From: Pseudomonadota bacterium
GTDB taxonomy: Bacteria; Pseudomonadota; Gammaproteobacteria; QQUJ01
Assembly (NCBI GenBank): GCA_008501635.1
Contig: QQUJ01000006.1
Location: forward strand, 50,089-114,088
Direction of reading: 5' to 3'
DNA length: 64,000 nucleotides
This document shows positions 47,622-57,607 of the stretch, piece after piece. A model generated the notes under the pieces. That model searched no databases. It had not been told where the DNA came from and saw only the letters and a list, made by a program, of their open reading frames with translations. Every line of letters begins with the position of its first letter. Position 1 is the first letter of the stretch. Both the position numbers and the translations under genes were made by a program.

Positions 47622-49328
47622 TCACTTTTGCGCTTCCTGCATGCGCAGATGTCGAAACCGATTGATCGCCGCCAACACCTCGTGCAGGCGTGGCATGGCC
47701 AGTTCGCCGATGAGGTAAGGAGGCAGGATATCGAGTCCTTGCACCTCCACCTCGGCCAACGCATTGCGCACACCCTCGACGAGATCGCGCTGCGCGTCTC
47801 CCTGCGCGGCGTAGAAACGCATGAGATAGCCGATCGCCAGCGTCTGACCGGCATCGACCAACTGTTCGACCCCGGATAGATCGATCTCTTCATCGCCGTA
47901 ACGCAGTCCCTTCGTGTCGCGTGCCTGGATCTTCACCCGTCCGCCCTCGCCCGCCGGCCGCAATGAACGCGCTTCCGGGATACGCTGCGCGGCGATCGCC
48001 AGCGGGGCGCGTTGCGCCTCGGCATCGGGACCGGACAGCGGCGTCGCCAGCCGCCTGGCCTGCTCCGTGACATCGTACGGCGCGTAGCAGTCCATCATCA
48101 GCACGGTATCCGCCTCGCTAAAGTAATCGCCGGTGCCGCCCATCACCAGAACGGTGCTCACGCCGTGGCGTTCGTAGAGTTCGCGTACACGATGGGTGAA
48201 CGGTGTAATGGGTTCCTTCTCCTTGCCCACCAGCGCCTGCATGCGCGCATCGCGCAGCATGAAATTCGCCGCCGAGGTGTCCTCGTCCACCAGCAGCAAC
48301 CGGCAGTCGCTCGCCAGTGCCTCCATGATGTTTGTCGCCTGCGAGGTACTGCCGCTGGCGTTGACGGTGGTGAAGCGGTGGGTATCGGTTCCGAAAGGCA
48401 GGTTGTCGATGAACGGGCTGATGTCGACAGCGCTGACCGCGCGTCCGTCCTCGGCGCGGATCTTTACCGCCGTGGCATCGGTCGCCACCTGTTCGCGTCC
48501 GTCGTCGGGAATGTGGTTGTAGACACCGCGCTCCAGCGCGCGCAGCAACGTCGACTTGCCATGGAAACCGCCGCCGACGATCAGCGTCACCCCGCGCGGA
48601 ATCCCCAGGCCCCGCACCCGTCCCGCATGGGGCAGCACCGGTTCGCAGGCCAGCGTTTCGGGCGCGCGAAAAGCCACCGCGCCTGCGGCCAGCGGGCGAT
48701 CATCCACGCCACTGCGTCGCGGCAACAGCGCACCATCCGCCACAAAGGCCACCAGCTCCGCCTCGCGCAACCAGGCGCGCAGCCACTCCTGATCCTCGGC
48801 GTTGTTCAGCTGCCGCTCCAGGGCTTGCTGCGGGAGATGCCCGATCAGCAGCCCGGCGCGCACCACTTGCGGCAGTTCGTCAAAGAACATCGCCTGCGCC
48901 TCGCGCGCGACGATGGTGCGCCCGGCAGCCGGCAACGCCAGACGCAACCGCGCCTCGACACCGTGCGAGTCGACCAGCACCGCGTTGCGGCGCAGGATCT
49001 GCTGGCCGCTGGTGGCGATGCTGAAGGCACCGCTCTTGCCCGTACCGCGATCGCCCTGCACGTGGCGCGCGATGGCCTGCGCCAATGCACGTCCGAGAAA
49101 ATCCTCCAGCGCGATGCGGCGTATCGGTGCGGCGCACTCCACCGCTGCAAGCCCGGCTTCCACCGCCGGCACCTGCACACGAATGCGCGTCGCATCAGCG
49201 TAGGGATCGCCCTGCACGTGATCGATCACGAGTGTGAAAAAGGGGAAGCGATAGCTCCCCTCCAACGCCTTGTAGGCCTTGTAGCCTTTGCCGTTCAGCC
49301 GGGCGAGTCGTTCGCGCAGCCGTTCCAT
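47622..49328 (-). CDS. P-loop ABC-ATPase domain protein (PF09818 type)
   Basis: 568 residues. Start at MERLRERLARLNGKGYKAYK, the usual beginning of this family; the frame extends further upstream without support. The P-loop is GGGFHGKSTLL and the Walker B-like motif is LLLVDEDTSAANF. The family is related to trypanosome MRB1590, an RNA-binding ATPase; bacterial function unknown. Confidence 0.87.
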   Translation of the reverse strand: MERLRERLARLNGKGYKAYKALEGSYRFPFFTLVIDHVQGDPYADATRIRVQVPAVEAGLAAVECAAPIRRIALEDFLGRALAQAIARHVQGDRGTGKSGAFSIATSGQQILRRNAVLVDSHGVEARLRLALPAAGRTIVAREAQAMFFDELPQVVRAGLLIGHLPQQALERQLNNAEDQEWLRAWLREAELVAFVADGALLPRRSGVDDRPLAAGAVAFRAPETLACEPVLPHAGRVRGLGIPRGVTLIVGGGFHGKSTLLRALERGVYNHIPDDGREQVATDATAVKIRAEDGRAVSAVDISPFIDNLPFGTDTHRFTTVNASGSTSQATNIMEALASDCRLLLVDEDTSAANFMLRDARMQALVGKEKEPITPFTHRVRELYERHGVSTVLVMGGTGDYFSEADTVLMMDCYAPYDVTEQARRLATPLSGPDAEAQRAPLAIAAQRIPEARSLRPAGEGGRVKIQARDTKGLRYGDEEIDLSGVEQLVDAGQTLAIGYLMRFYAAQGDAQRDLVEGVRNALAEVEVQGLDILPPYLIGELAMPRLHEVLAAINRFRHLRMQEAQK

Positions 49329-49384
49329 TCGATCACTCCGAAACCGATTTGTGGCCAAAACCCGCGAGTTTCGCCGCGGGCGGG

Positions 49385-49642
49385 TTACTCGATCTGCGGC
49401 AGAAACGAGGCGGTGCTCAGTATCGTCATCGCGGATTGAATATGCTCCGCCGCCTCGCGCCCCAGGTCGGTCAGGTAGCCGCCGTCGCTCTGTGTCATGA
49501 GCCGCTTCCCGTGCAGGCGTTCGATGGTGGCGATCATTGTCGGCTCGGCGTCCTTGTGAACTTTGATGCCCGTCATGGTGGTGGTGAGATCCAGTCCCGC
49601 CAGTATCTCCAGTTCCTGAATCGTCTCCTGGTTCCAATGCAT
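49385..49642 (-). CDS. TIGR02647-type small protein
   Basis: 85 residues: LTTTMTGIKVHKDAEPTMI and DGGYLTDLGREAAEH match the TIGR02647 family from memory, proposed to be DNA-binding. Function unknown. Confidence 0.78.
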   Translation of the reverse strand: MHWNQETIQELEILAGLDLTTTMTGIKVHKDAEPTMIATIERLHGKRLMTQSDGGYLTDLGREAAEHIQSAMTILSTASFLPQIE

Positions 49643-49658
49643 AACGCCCCCTCAGTCC

Positions 49659-50234
49659 TCAGTGTGCCGCGTAGTATCGTTCCGCCATCCTGGTCACGCG
49701 AGCGATAAAATCCGACTTTGCCTTGGCGTAGGCTTTGCGGTCGTGCCCATGCTCACTGGCACAACGAAATTTCAGCGCCGCATACTCCTGCGCCACCTCG
49801 GGATGAGCGATCAGGTAGTCGCGGAACAGCAGGCGCTCCCAGTACGGGGAGTTCTTCTCCAGCATGTGAATATGGTGCGTGCGATTTCCGTCCGCATCGC
49901 GTTTGATAAACCACGCGTAGCCGATATCGGTGTTGCCGAGTGCTGTGGGGCGCCAGAAAAACTCATACCCCTGCGCCTGCAGGACAGGTGCTATGTCGTC
50001 TCGCACCGCCTCCAGCGAGGCGACCTCCACCAGCATATCGACGATCGGTTTGGCCGCCAGGCCGGGGACGGCAGTGCTTCCGAAGTGTTCGATGCGTCCG
50101 GTCAAATCTTCGGGAAGAAGCTCGAGCAGGTACCGCTTCTCCTCCTCAAAGCGCTGCGGCCAGGCGGGATCATATGGCGCGATGGCCACATCTTCGTGGA
50201 GTGCTCGTTCAACATGGGGCGATTGTTCCGTCAT
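49659..50234 (-). CDS. GrpB family protein (nucleotidyltransferase fold)
   Basis: 191 residues. GrpB/UPF0157 signature: YDPAWPQRFEEEKRYL, IEHFGSTAVPGLAAKPIVDM and HIHMLEKNSPYW. Members have a nucleotidyltransferase-like fold; the reaction is not defined. Confidence 0.88.
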   Translation of the reverse strand: MTEQSPHVERALHEDVAIAPYDPAWPQRFEEEKRYLLELLPEDLTGRIEHFGSTAVPGLAAKPIVDMLVEVASLEAVRDDIAPVLQAQGYEFFWRPTALGNTDIGYAWFIKRDADGNRTHHIHMLEKNSPYWERLLFRDYLIAHPEVAQEYAALKFRCASEHGHDRKAYAKAKSDFIARVTRMAERYYAAH

Positions 50235-50368
50235 CTATCCGGCCTTCGAGCGCCAGCGCGCCGTGCAGTATTCCGATTCATGCGCCTATGTTAATCGCCC
50301 GCCGTATCCATGGGCAGCAATCGTTCAAAACGCGTTGACCACCCCGCGCGATCCAGGTGCCCGGCAGC

Positions 50369-52273
50369 CTATTTAGGGTGCAACCGGCGCAGCGAGTAAT
50401 CGTAGTTGACCCAGCGCTCGCGGTCCGAAGGTGTCTCGACTTTGTGATTGCCCGTGTGCCCGTCCTGCAACGGAAACTCGAACTCATTCATGCGATGAAA
50501 AAACGTGTCCGAAATGTACAGGTTAGATCCCCACTCGGAACAACGCGGCATCGGTTTACACGGCACGGTGATCTTGGCCTCGACGGGGGTGCGCGCGCGA
50601 ATGTCCCGGAACCGCAATTCCACCGACTTCGGTTCCGAAACGGTGCCACCGATGGCAGTGCCCTTCAGCCTGGTGACCTCATCGCAGTTCTCGCAGCGCA
50701 GCCGTTTGTGTACCCAGTAGCTCGGGTCGTAGAGCGAACCCATGCCCACCTCGGCGACCGTGATCTTCCCCTCCTTGTATTCCCACTTGCCCTTGCGCTT
50801 GCGGATGGTGAAATCGACCCACAGCTTGTAGTTGTAGCGAATGCCCACCTGGGATTTCGCCCACTGGTTGTCCTTGATGACATGGATTTTGAATTCGTCG
50901 GCCTCGTACCCGGTGATGTGCAGCCGCCAGCGCTCCTCCTCGCCCTTCTCCAGCGTCACCGGGCGCGCGGTATCGCCGCGACCGTCGGTGACATTGCGGA
51001 ACCGGATTTGCGTACGATGCGTCCCTTCATCCAATGCGCGCGCCTTGTCGTTGATGCGCACCTCGAGTTGGGCCGACTCGCCGGGGTCGAGCCTGCCGCT
51101 GGCGCGCAGCGCATCCAACCACGCGGCTTCGGCCTTTGCGGTCCAGCTAAGCGGCGTATCGCCGGCATTCTTCACCCGGTAGCGTTTGCTGGATGGCTGG
51201 TAGTTCCCCGCCTGGTCGGGTCCGCTCGATTCAAAACCCTGGTCCGGGGTCACGGCCAGACGTCCAGGCTCGCGATCGAAGAGCACGGTCACCACCGCGC
51301 GTCCGCTCTGCTGCATCTTCAGGATCTCGAAGTTCAGAGAAAAGGTCTTCTCAAGGCGTCCGGTCTTCAATCCCTCTTCGATCTCCTTGATGCTGAAGCC
51401 GGCATCGCCGTCGAGCATCGCGCTGGGCGTGTGAAACTCTTCGCCAAGTTCGGCGTCGCGGCGCTTGATCTTCACCGTGACCTGCGGGCCGTTGAGCGTC
51501 AGCCGGTGGCTGATCACTTTTCTGTCAGGTCCGTAATCCAGTCCGTAGTCGAAATCCAGGGCGCCATACCCACTTTCAACCTTGAAGTCCGAAGTCGAGG
51601 CTGAAAACTTTTTCTCCTCATATGGTCGGGATGCAAAAATGCCGAAGTAGCGCACGCCGGTCAGCATCGCGCTCCCTTTCACCATCCGTGCCTGCGCCGG
51701 TGCGCGGTTCTGCGGAGCCGGACCGCGCATCACGTAACTCTGAATGCGGCTCCGGTCGTGCTGGTCACGCAGGATCTGCAGGTTGGCGGGGTAGCTCTCA
51801 TCGACGGTGAAGTCCGCGCGGTAGCCCTGCATGCCATCCTGCTCGCGCAGCTCCCAGCGCACCCGCACCTCGAGCGGCGTGCAGGTCAACCAGGGCAGAT
51901 CCGACCCGTGCGCCTGGCGGGCATACTCCTTCTGAAAATAGACGTCGTAGCAGGGGTCGCTGGCGCGCGTGGCGATCGCCTGCTCCACCTTTTTCTGCAG
52001 AGCCGCTTCGCGGGCCTGCTGCTCCGGTGTAAAAGGCGATGAGCCCTGCGCGCCCTGGCTTTGCGCAAACTGCCGGTTCAGTTCCTCGAACTCGCGCTGC
52101 ACGGCGCTGAGACACGCGGCGTTTCCGCCACACTGCTGCGCGCGCTGCGATACCTCCTGCATGCGCTGCAGCAGTTCGGCGCTGGGCCCCTGGCCCCACG
52201 CTGCAAACGGCTGGATCAACAGTGCCAGCGCCAGCACCCCGAACAACATTTGCGCCAAACTTCTCTGGCCCAT
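50369..52273 (-). CDS. Large exported hypothetical protein
   Basis: 634 residues. Signal peptide (MLFGVLALALLIQPFAAWG), a Gln-rich coiled region with a C-x5-C pair (CGGNAAC), then predominantly beta-type sequence with Ig-like character (VKNAGDTPLSWTAKAEAAWL). A late CxxC (RCENCDE) and a Cys pair in VPCKPMPRCSEW are seen. No family recognised. Confidence 0.72.
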   Translation of the reverse strand: MGQRSLAQMLFGVLALALLIQPFAAWGQGPSAELLQRMQEVSQRAQQCGGNAACLSAVQREFEELNRQFAQSQGAQGSSPFTPEQQAREAALQKKVEQAIATRASDPCYDVYFQKEYARQAHGSDLPWLTCTPLEVRVRWELREQDGMQGYRADFTVDESYPANLQILRDQHDRSRIQSYVMRGPAPQNRAPAQARMVKGSAMLTGVRYFGIFASRPYEEKKFSASTSDFKVESGYGALDFDYGLDYGPDRKVISHRLTLNGPQVTVKIKRRDAELGEEFHTPSAMLDGDAGFSIKEIEEGLKTGRLEKTFSLNFEILKMQQSGRAVVTVLFDREPGRLAVTPDQGFESSGPDQAGNYQPSSKRYRVKNAGDTPLSWTAKAEAAWLDALRASGRLDPGESAQLEVRINDKARALDEGTHRTQIRFRNVTDGRGDTARPVTLEKGEEERWRLHITGYEADEFKIHVIKDNQWAKSQVGIRYNYKLWVDFTIRKRKGKWEYKEGKITVAEVGMGSLYDPSYWVHKRLRCENCDEVTRLKGTAIGGTVSEPKSVELRFRDIRARTPVEAKITVPCKPMPRCSEWGSNLYISDTFFHRMNEFEFPLQDGHTGNHKVETPSDRERWVNYDYSLRRLHPK

Positions 52274-52354
52274 GGCTCCCCCCGGGGCTCACGACCTGAT
52301 GTGAGTATAGCGCCCGATTGCGCGGGTCAGCGCCGCGCAGTTACCGAAGCGCGA

Positions 52355-53062
52355 CTATGGCTTCCGTAACAGATCGACCCGCGAAGGTCTCAGAAAGCGG
52401 GCGCCATCGTCGCCCATGTGCCGATTGAACGCGGCCTCTATCTGCCGGCGCAGCGCGGCATCGATGTTGTGCTGCGTATGAGTAACCTGCAGCATCTGTT
52501 CATCGAAATCCGCAAAGTCCCGGTAGCGACCGGGGGCATTGAAAAAGATCTGATCGGAGTCGATGAACAGTCCTGCCCCCACCGCCCGGCAGATCGCAGC
52601 GAACGCCGCCTGACGCACGACCTGTTCGTCATTGAACAGTTTCATGATCTCGTTGAAGTCACCGGCGTAGACCGGCTCGGAGATATAAGCGATGCCGCCG
52701 GGTTTGAGCACGCGCTGTATCTCCGCCAGCGCCTGGTCCATGAGCTCCACCGGGACATGGTGCAGTGATTTCAGCATGATCACGATATCGATACTGGCAT
52801 CCGGCAGTGCAATCTCTTCGGCACCCCCGTAGACGAAACGCACAGTGGGCAGATCATCGATCAGCAGATTTTTCTCATGCTGAATGCGGTCGACTTCGGT
52901 GGCGATGATGGCGGCCGGACGATAACGTTCGGCGATGAGCCGCGTGATCCGCGCGCGGCCACAGCCCAGCTCCAGCACGGTGGCATCCTCCAACGGAAGA
53001 CAGCGCTCCATGACATCGAATTCGGTCGCAGTGATATAGGCGTTGGGATCGTCAAGTTTCAT
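52355..53062 (-). CDS. Class I SAM-dependent methyltransferase
   Basis: 235 residues from MKLDDPNAYITATE. SAM-binding motif I is VLELGCGRARI; motifs with ATEVDR and KPGGIAYISEP follow. Substrate unknown. Longer upstream frame is unlikely to be translated. Confidence 0.87.
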   Translation of the reverse strand: MKLDDPNAYITATEFDVMERCLPLEDATVLELGCGRARITRLIAERYRPAAIIATEVDRIQHEKNLLIDDLPTVRFVYGGAEEIALPDASIDIVIMLKSLHHVPVELMDQALAEIQRVLKPGGIAYISEPVYAGDFNEIMKLFNDEQVVRQAAFAAICRAVGAGLFIDSDQIFFNAPGRYRDFADFDEQMLQVTHTQHNIDAALRRQIEAAFNRHMGDDGARFLRPSRVDLLRKP

Positions 53063-53491
53063 TGAATACCATCGGTTGCGGCGCGGGAACACCCAATGTA
53101 GCGCCGATCGGCTGGTAGGCCAACCGGCACGCATCGAGTCCGGGTAGGCGTTTGAGGGGCGCGCCAACGGATTCATCCCGGCGCGCGAGGACGTTCGCAA
53201 GATCGGAAGCCGCGGACAGAATCATCAGTCTGTGAAATCGCTCCGCCGCCACTTTATTTGCGCAACGCCAATGGGGTTTATCGAGTGCCGGCAACTTGCT
53301 GAATCGCTCGCTTGACCCTCCGGTGAGTTTGCTTGATCATCGTTTGGACTCAGCTCACCCCGGAAGCGAAGGATTGCCCCGTCCCCGGCGTGATGACATC
53401 GATAACGCCCCGCTTCCGCCACCGGCTTCTGCGCTTCCGACGCTGTGGCGTGGGAGGCATGAAACTGCACAACCCCGGAGTGTGCAATCGC
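53063..53491. other. Intergenic region before hybrid kinase
   Basis: About 430 bases between divergent genes. The kinase frame is open from 53333 with other ATGs at 53333 and 53459, so part of this may be coding. No other feature seen. Confidence 0.4.
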
Positions 53492-55225
53492 ATGAACCAG
53501 CTTTTCTCTGTCAGCCCCGAAATGCGCGCAGAGCCGGAATTCCAGTCGGCACTGGTACGGCTGGGCATCTGGTTGTTTGCAGTGACCTATGTGGGTTTGA
53601 CTGCGATATCGCGCCACTACGCGGTGGATCTCGAAGCCTACGCCCTGCTGTTCGGCGGCTATCTGATTGTCTTCATCGCCATCGTCACGAGTGTCTTCCG
53701 TCGTCCGGTGTGGCAGGCGCGGCGTTATTTTTCCATGGCGGTCGACATCAGCGCGACGACCATGGCGATCTATCTGACCGGGGAGCCGATCAATCCTTTC
53801 TGCGCTATTTATGTCTGGATTTTCATCTCCTACGGCACACGCTACGGCGCGCCCTTTCCGTTCATTGCGTCGGTGCTGAGCATTGTCGCCTACGGTTCAC
53901 TACTGACCGCATTGGGCGCATGGCAGACGCGGGGTTACGAAGCCACCTTCTTCCTGATCCTGTTTGCGGTGCTTCCGCTGTACCAGCAGTCGCTGCTGAA
54001 CAAGCTGCGCGCAGCGCGCCGGGAGGCGTTGTCCGCGTTGGAGGAGGCCGATCGCGCCAATCAGGCCAAAACAGCGTTTCTGGCCAATATGAGCCATGAG
54101 ATTCGCACGCCGATGAACGGGGTTCTGGCGATGACGCAACTCTTGCAGCGCTGTGATCTGGCACCGCAGGCGCGCGAGTATGCCCAGCATATCCGCACCT
54201 CCGGGACCACGCTGCTCGGCATTCTCAACGACATTCTCGATTTCTGTAAGGTCGAATCCGGCAAGTTGGAGATCATCGACGAGAACTTCTCGCTGAGCGC
54301 TTTGTGCAAAGAGACCACATCCCTGTTGCAAGCGAATGCGGAGGCGAAAGGAGTGGGCTTGCGCAGCGAGCTTTCACCTTCGCTTGCCGATGCCGTTTTC
54401 GGTGCGCGGCGGCAACTGTGTCAGGTTTTGGTCAATCTGATCGGCAATGCGATCAAATTCACCGAGCACGGCCATATCACACTGCGCGTGGCACCCGCCA
54501 AACCCGAACATTCGGTCCATTGCGTGCGCTTCGAAGTGGTCGACACAGGTGTGGGCATTGCGCCCGAATATCAGGAACGAATCTTCACGCGTTTTTCCCA
54601 GGCTGATACCACCCGTGCGCGCACCCACAGCGGCACCGGCCTGGGCCTGGCTATTTCGCGCAAACTGATCGAGGCATTGGGCGGGAGAATCGGGTTTGCC
54701 TCCGAAGTCGGCAAAGGCTCCGTCTTCTGGTTCGAAGTGGATCTGCCCCCCGGTGATGCGACTGCCATCGCCGCGCAGTCCGAGCCGGTTCCTCCCAAGT
54801 CACCACGCAGTGCCCGCATCCTGCTGGTCGACGACGATCATATCAATCGCGTGGCAGGTCAACGATTGCTTGAACAGGATGGGCACGAAGTCACTACCGC
54901 AAGCGACGGTCACGAGGCCTTGCGCGAGCTGGCGAACCGCAACTACGACGTAGTGCTGATGGATGTGCACATGCCCGAGCTGGACGGGGTGGCGGCCACG
55001 CGGCGCATCCGCAAGGGTGAAATCCCCCATTGCGCGCAGATTCCCATCATCGGCGTGACCGCCAGCATTCTGGAAAACGAAAACGCAAGCTATCTGCACG
55101 CCGGAATGAACCACGTGGTGGCCAAACCGCTAAACGTGATGGAACTGAACGACATCATCGCGCGTTTTCTCCTGCTGCCGACAATGCGCTCGGCACCGAT
55201 AAATGTCAGTGACGGGTTGCCGTAA
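53492..55225 (+). CDS. Hybrid sensor histidine kinase with receiver (RpfC-like)
   Basis: About 577 residues. Five or six membrane helices (about 20-165) form an RpfC-like input region, then HisKA with His in NMSHEIRTPMNG, HATPase (NLIGNAIKF, DTGVGIAPEYQ, GTGLGLAISRKL) and a C-terminal receiver with DDDHIN and phospho-Asp in VLMDVHMPELDG. No Hpt domain is present in this version. No RpfF/RpfG genes are nearby. Start at 53492 is my choice. Confidence 0.87.
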   Translation: MNQLFSVSPEMRAEPEFQSALVRLGIWLFAVTYVGLTAISRHYAVDLEAYALLFGGYLIVFIAIVTSVFRRPVWQARRYFSMAVDISATTMAIYLTGEPINPFCAIYVWIFISYGTRYGAPFPFIASVLSIVAYGSLLTALGAWQTRGYEATFFLILFAVLPLYQQSLLNKLRAARREALSALEEADRANQAKTAFLANMSHEIRTPMNGVLAMTQLLQRCDLAPQAREYAQHIRTSGTTLLGILNDILDFCKVESGKLEIIDENFSLSALCKETTSLLQANAEAKGVGLRSELSPSLADAVFGARRQLCQVLVNLIGNAIKFTEHGHITLRVAPAKPEHSVHCVRFEVVDTGVGIAPEYQERIFTRFSQADTTRARTHSGTGLGLAISRKLIEALGGRIGFASEVGKGSVFWFEVDLPPGDATAIAAQSEPVPPKSPRSARILLVDDDHINRVAGQRLLEQDGHEVTTASDGHEALRELANRNYDVVLMDVHMPELDGVAATRRIRKGEIPHCAQIPIIGVTASILENENASYLHAGMNHVVAKPLNVMELNDIIARFLLLPTMRSAPINVSDGLP

Positions 55226-55387
55226 CAGCGAACGGTTTGGCGAGCACGCTCGTCAGGGTTCCGCGCATCTGCCCAGGGTACCGACTTGTCGTGGCAACCA
55301 CGATCTCAGCGCGACGAATGGGATGGACTGCGGCCATGCGGCTTTTCCTCCGACCAGTTCCAATGCCGACTGAGCTATGCTTGGCTC

Positions 55388-56020
55388 ATGAACCGCATCT
55401 CAATCTATCTGTTACCGCTTTTATTGCTTTTACCCTGGGGTACCGCCGCCGCCAATGAAGAGGGATCTGCGACCGCCAGCCCCAGTCTTCTGCTGATCGC
55501 CAAACCGGAGATGAACGACCCGCGTTTTCAGGAAGCGGTGGTTCTGGTCACGCGTCACGGCGGACCCGGCACCATCGGTGTGATTCTCAACAAATCCACC
55601 GGCGTGCACTTGAACGACGTGTTCTCCGACCTGCCGGAACTGGATGCGCAGACCGGCATGATCTATTTCGGGGGTCCGGTTTCCCCCGACGTACTGACCT
55701 TTCTGGTGGATACCGAAACCCATCCCGCACCAGCGTTGACCATCACCGAGAACATCTACCTGGCCCAGGACCCCGATCTGCTGCGCGCCCTCATCGACAA
55801 CCCTGGGCAGCGCAGCCACTTGCGCGTTTTCAGCGGCCACGCCGGTTGGGCGACCGGTCAATTGGAGAATGAGATCGAACGCGGCGATTGGTGGCTGGTG
55901 CCGCTGCAACTCAAATACCTGTTCTTCGATACGCCCGACAAACTCTGGCAAACGATCGTGCAGGAGCTGAAGGGAAAGTGGGTGTCGGTGCCGGTAATCG
56001 CCCCCAACCGTACGGTCTGA
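55388..56020 (+). CDS. YqgE/AlgH family protein with signal peptide
   Basis: 210 residues. The AlgH fold is clear: LLIAKPEMNDPRFQEAVVLV, GTIGVILNKSTG, MIYFGGPVSPDVL, FSGHAGWATGQLENEIERGDW. Unlike normal cytoplasmic YqgE it begins with a hydrophobic export signal (ISIYLLPLLLLLPWGTAAA). Function of the exported form is unknown. Confidence 0.87.
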   Translation: MNRISIYLLPLLLLLPWGTAAANEEGSATASPSLLLIAKPEMNDPRFQEAVVLVTRHGGPGTIGVILNKSTGVHLNDVFSDLPELDAQTGMIYFGGPVSPDVLTFLVDTETHPAPALTITENIYLAQDPDLLRALIDNPGQRSHLRVFSGHAGWATGQLENEIERGDWWLVPLQLKYLFFDTPDKLWQTIVQELKGKWVSVPVIAPNRTV

Positions 56021-56054
56021 TAACGCCATGTGTTTCAACCTGAATGAATAGCGC

Positions 56055-57056
56055 ATGGATTCCCTGACACAGATCACCCTGGGTGCCGCGGTCGGCGAGG
56101 CGGTACTCGGCCGCAAGGTGGGCGCACGGGCGCCACTGTGGGGGGCGATCTGCGGCACGCTCCCCGACCTCGATGTATTTATTCCGATGGGCGAAGCGGT
56201 GGCCAATTTCACCTATCACCGCTCCTTCAGCCATTCGCTGATCGTGCTGGCGGTGCTGACGCCGTTACTGGTGTGGTTGATTTTACGCTTCCATCCACAG
56301 ACGGCTGATCACAAGCGCCGCTGGGCGCTGCTGGTCTACGCGGTGCTGGCAACGCACGCGCTGCTGGACAGCTTCACGGTTTACGGCACGCAGATCTTCT
56401 GGCCGTTGAGTGACTACCCCGTTTCCATCGGCTCGGTTTTCATTATCGATCCCGCCTACACCCTGCCGCTGCTGATCGGGGTTATCGGCGCACTCGTGTG
56501 GCGCCACAGGCCTATGGGTTTTCGAGCCAATCTGCTCGGATTGACGCTGAGCAGCGCCTATCTCGCCTGGGGATTCGGCACCCAACTCTATGTGGAGAAT
56601 CTCGCCGCCCGTTCGCTGCAGGCGCAGGGAAACAGCTACCAGAAGCTGCTGGGCCAACCCACTCCCTTCAACTCCCTCCTGTGGCGCATCGTGGCGGTAA
56701 GCGATGACCACTACGACGTCGGTTACTACTCCTTGATCGACGCTTCAGATCGAGTCAGATTCCGGCGCATCGAAAGTTCGCCCCATCTGCTCTCCGGTAT
56801 CGAAGGGCATTGGCCGGTGCAACGGTTGCGGTGGTTCACACAGGGGTTCTACTCGGTGGAGCGCGTCGAAAACGCTGTCGTGATGAGCGATCTGCGCATG
56901 GGCGTGGAACCCAACTACGTCTTCCGCTTCAAGGTCGGTGAAATCGCCAACCCGCACGCACTGCCGGTCAACAGCACCCTGTTACCCGTCAAACGCGACT
57001 GGGACCGGCTGCCGCAGGTGTGGGCACGCATCTGGCGCGACGATGTCAGGTTCTGA
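56055..57056 (+). CDS. YdjM/YbcI-type membrane metal-dependent hydrolase (DUF457)
   Basis: 333 residues. The conserved start MDSLTQITLGAAVGEAVLG and the motif DLDVFIP...YHRSFSHSLI give the His/Asp metal site of this family, followed by several membrane helices and a soluble C-terminal domain. Same strand as the AlgH-like gene, 34 bases after it. Confidence 0.88.
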   Translation: MDSLTQITLGAAVGEAVLGRKVGARAPLWGAICGTLPDLDVFIPMGEAVANFTYHRSFSHSLIVLAVLTPLLVWLILRFHPQTADHKRRWALLVYAVLATHALLDSFTVYGTQIFWPLSDYPVSIGSVFIIDPAYTLPLLIGVIGALVWRHRPMGFRANLLGLTLSSAYLAWGFGTQLYVENLAARSLQAQGNSYQKLLGQPTPFNSLLWRIVAVSDDHYDVGYYSLIDASDRVRFRRIESSPHLLSGIEGHWPVQRLRWFTQGFYSVERVENAVVMSDLRMGVEPNYVFRFKVGEIANPHALPVNSTLLPVKRDWDRLPQVWARIWRDDVRF

Positions 57057-57387
57057 TCGCCCTCAATCAGCCCCTCCCTGGCTCGCTAGGCCGCAATCCG
57101 GCTGAAATACGCCCGCCAGAGGGTCGTTCGTACGGTCATGGGCTGGGGCAAAGCTCGCGCAGCGTAATATTAGTTATTCAGTATGCGATGAATTACTCAA
57201 ATATCCGGGGATATCTTCCTACAATAGGCAATCACACAGGGTTTGTAGGGAGTATTGGCCGGTCCCGCCACTACGCATACCCCAATTTCTGGTTAACCCA
57301 GCCATAAAAAAAGGTTTATTGCAGTGCAATATTAGAGTTTTATAATATGCCTGACTTAAAATTTTCAGCTACGAGAGGAAAGCACTC
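57057..57387. other. Intergenic region, AT-rich part near a small membrane-protein gene
   Basis: Contains only the probable promoter of the small gene at 57388; AT-rich from about 57165. No other feature seen. Confidence 0.4.
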
Positions 57388-57513
57388 ATGTCTGTCACTA
57401 CGTTCGTGTTAGGAATTGCGCCGGCCGCGCTGCTGGTGCTGACGGTGGGGATGGTGGTTGCAGCGGTCGCTGCCATAATCACCTGTGCCCGTCGCGAGTC
57501 GCGCTGCTTGTAA
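57388..57513 (+). CDS. Small membrane protein, 41 residues
   Basis: Reads MSVTTFVLGIAPAALLVL then a continuous hydrophobic helix and a short basic tail (CARRESRCL). A GAGAGGAAAG ribosome-binding site is well placed and a hairpin terminator follows at 57534. Size, hydrophobicity and signals support a real gene too short for routine ORF calling. Function unknown. Confidence 0.6.
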   Translation: MSVTTFVLGIAPAALLVLTVGMVVAAVAAIITCARRESRCL

Positions 57514-57533
57514 GACTCTGATTACGAAATGAA

Positions 57534-57564
57534 ACGGCGCCCGACCATACGGTCGCAGCGCCGT
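57534..57564 (+). terminator. Hairpin terminator after small membrane-protein gene
   Basis: ACGGCGC / GCGCCGT outer stem with a GACC/GGTC inner stem. Only a short T-rich tail. It also lies downstream of the convergent dihaem cytochrome gene. Confidence 0.55.
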
Positions 57565-57607
57565 CTTGGGGTGGCCGGCCTGGATTCGGCCCGATAGTGT
57601 CTCCCGT

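Noticed and set aside
48012..49439. 475-residue plus-strand ORF
   Set aside because: Antisense to the ABC-ATPase-type gene, which has a P-loop and family start.
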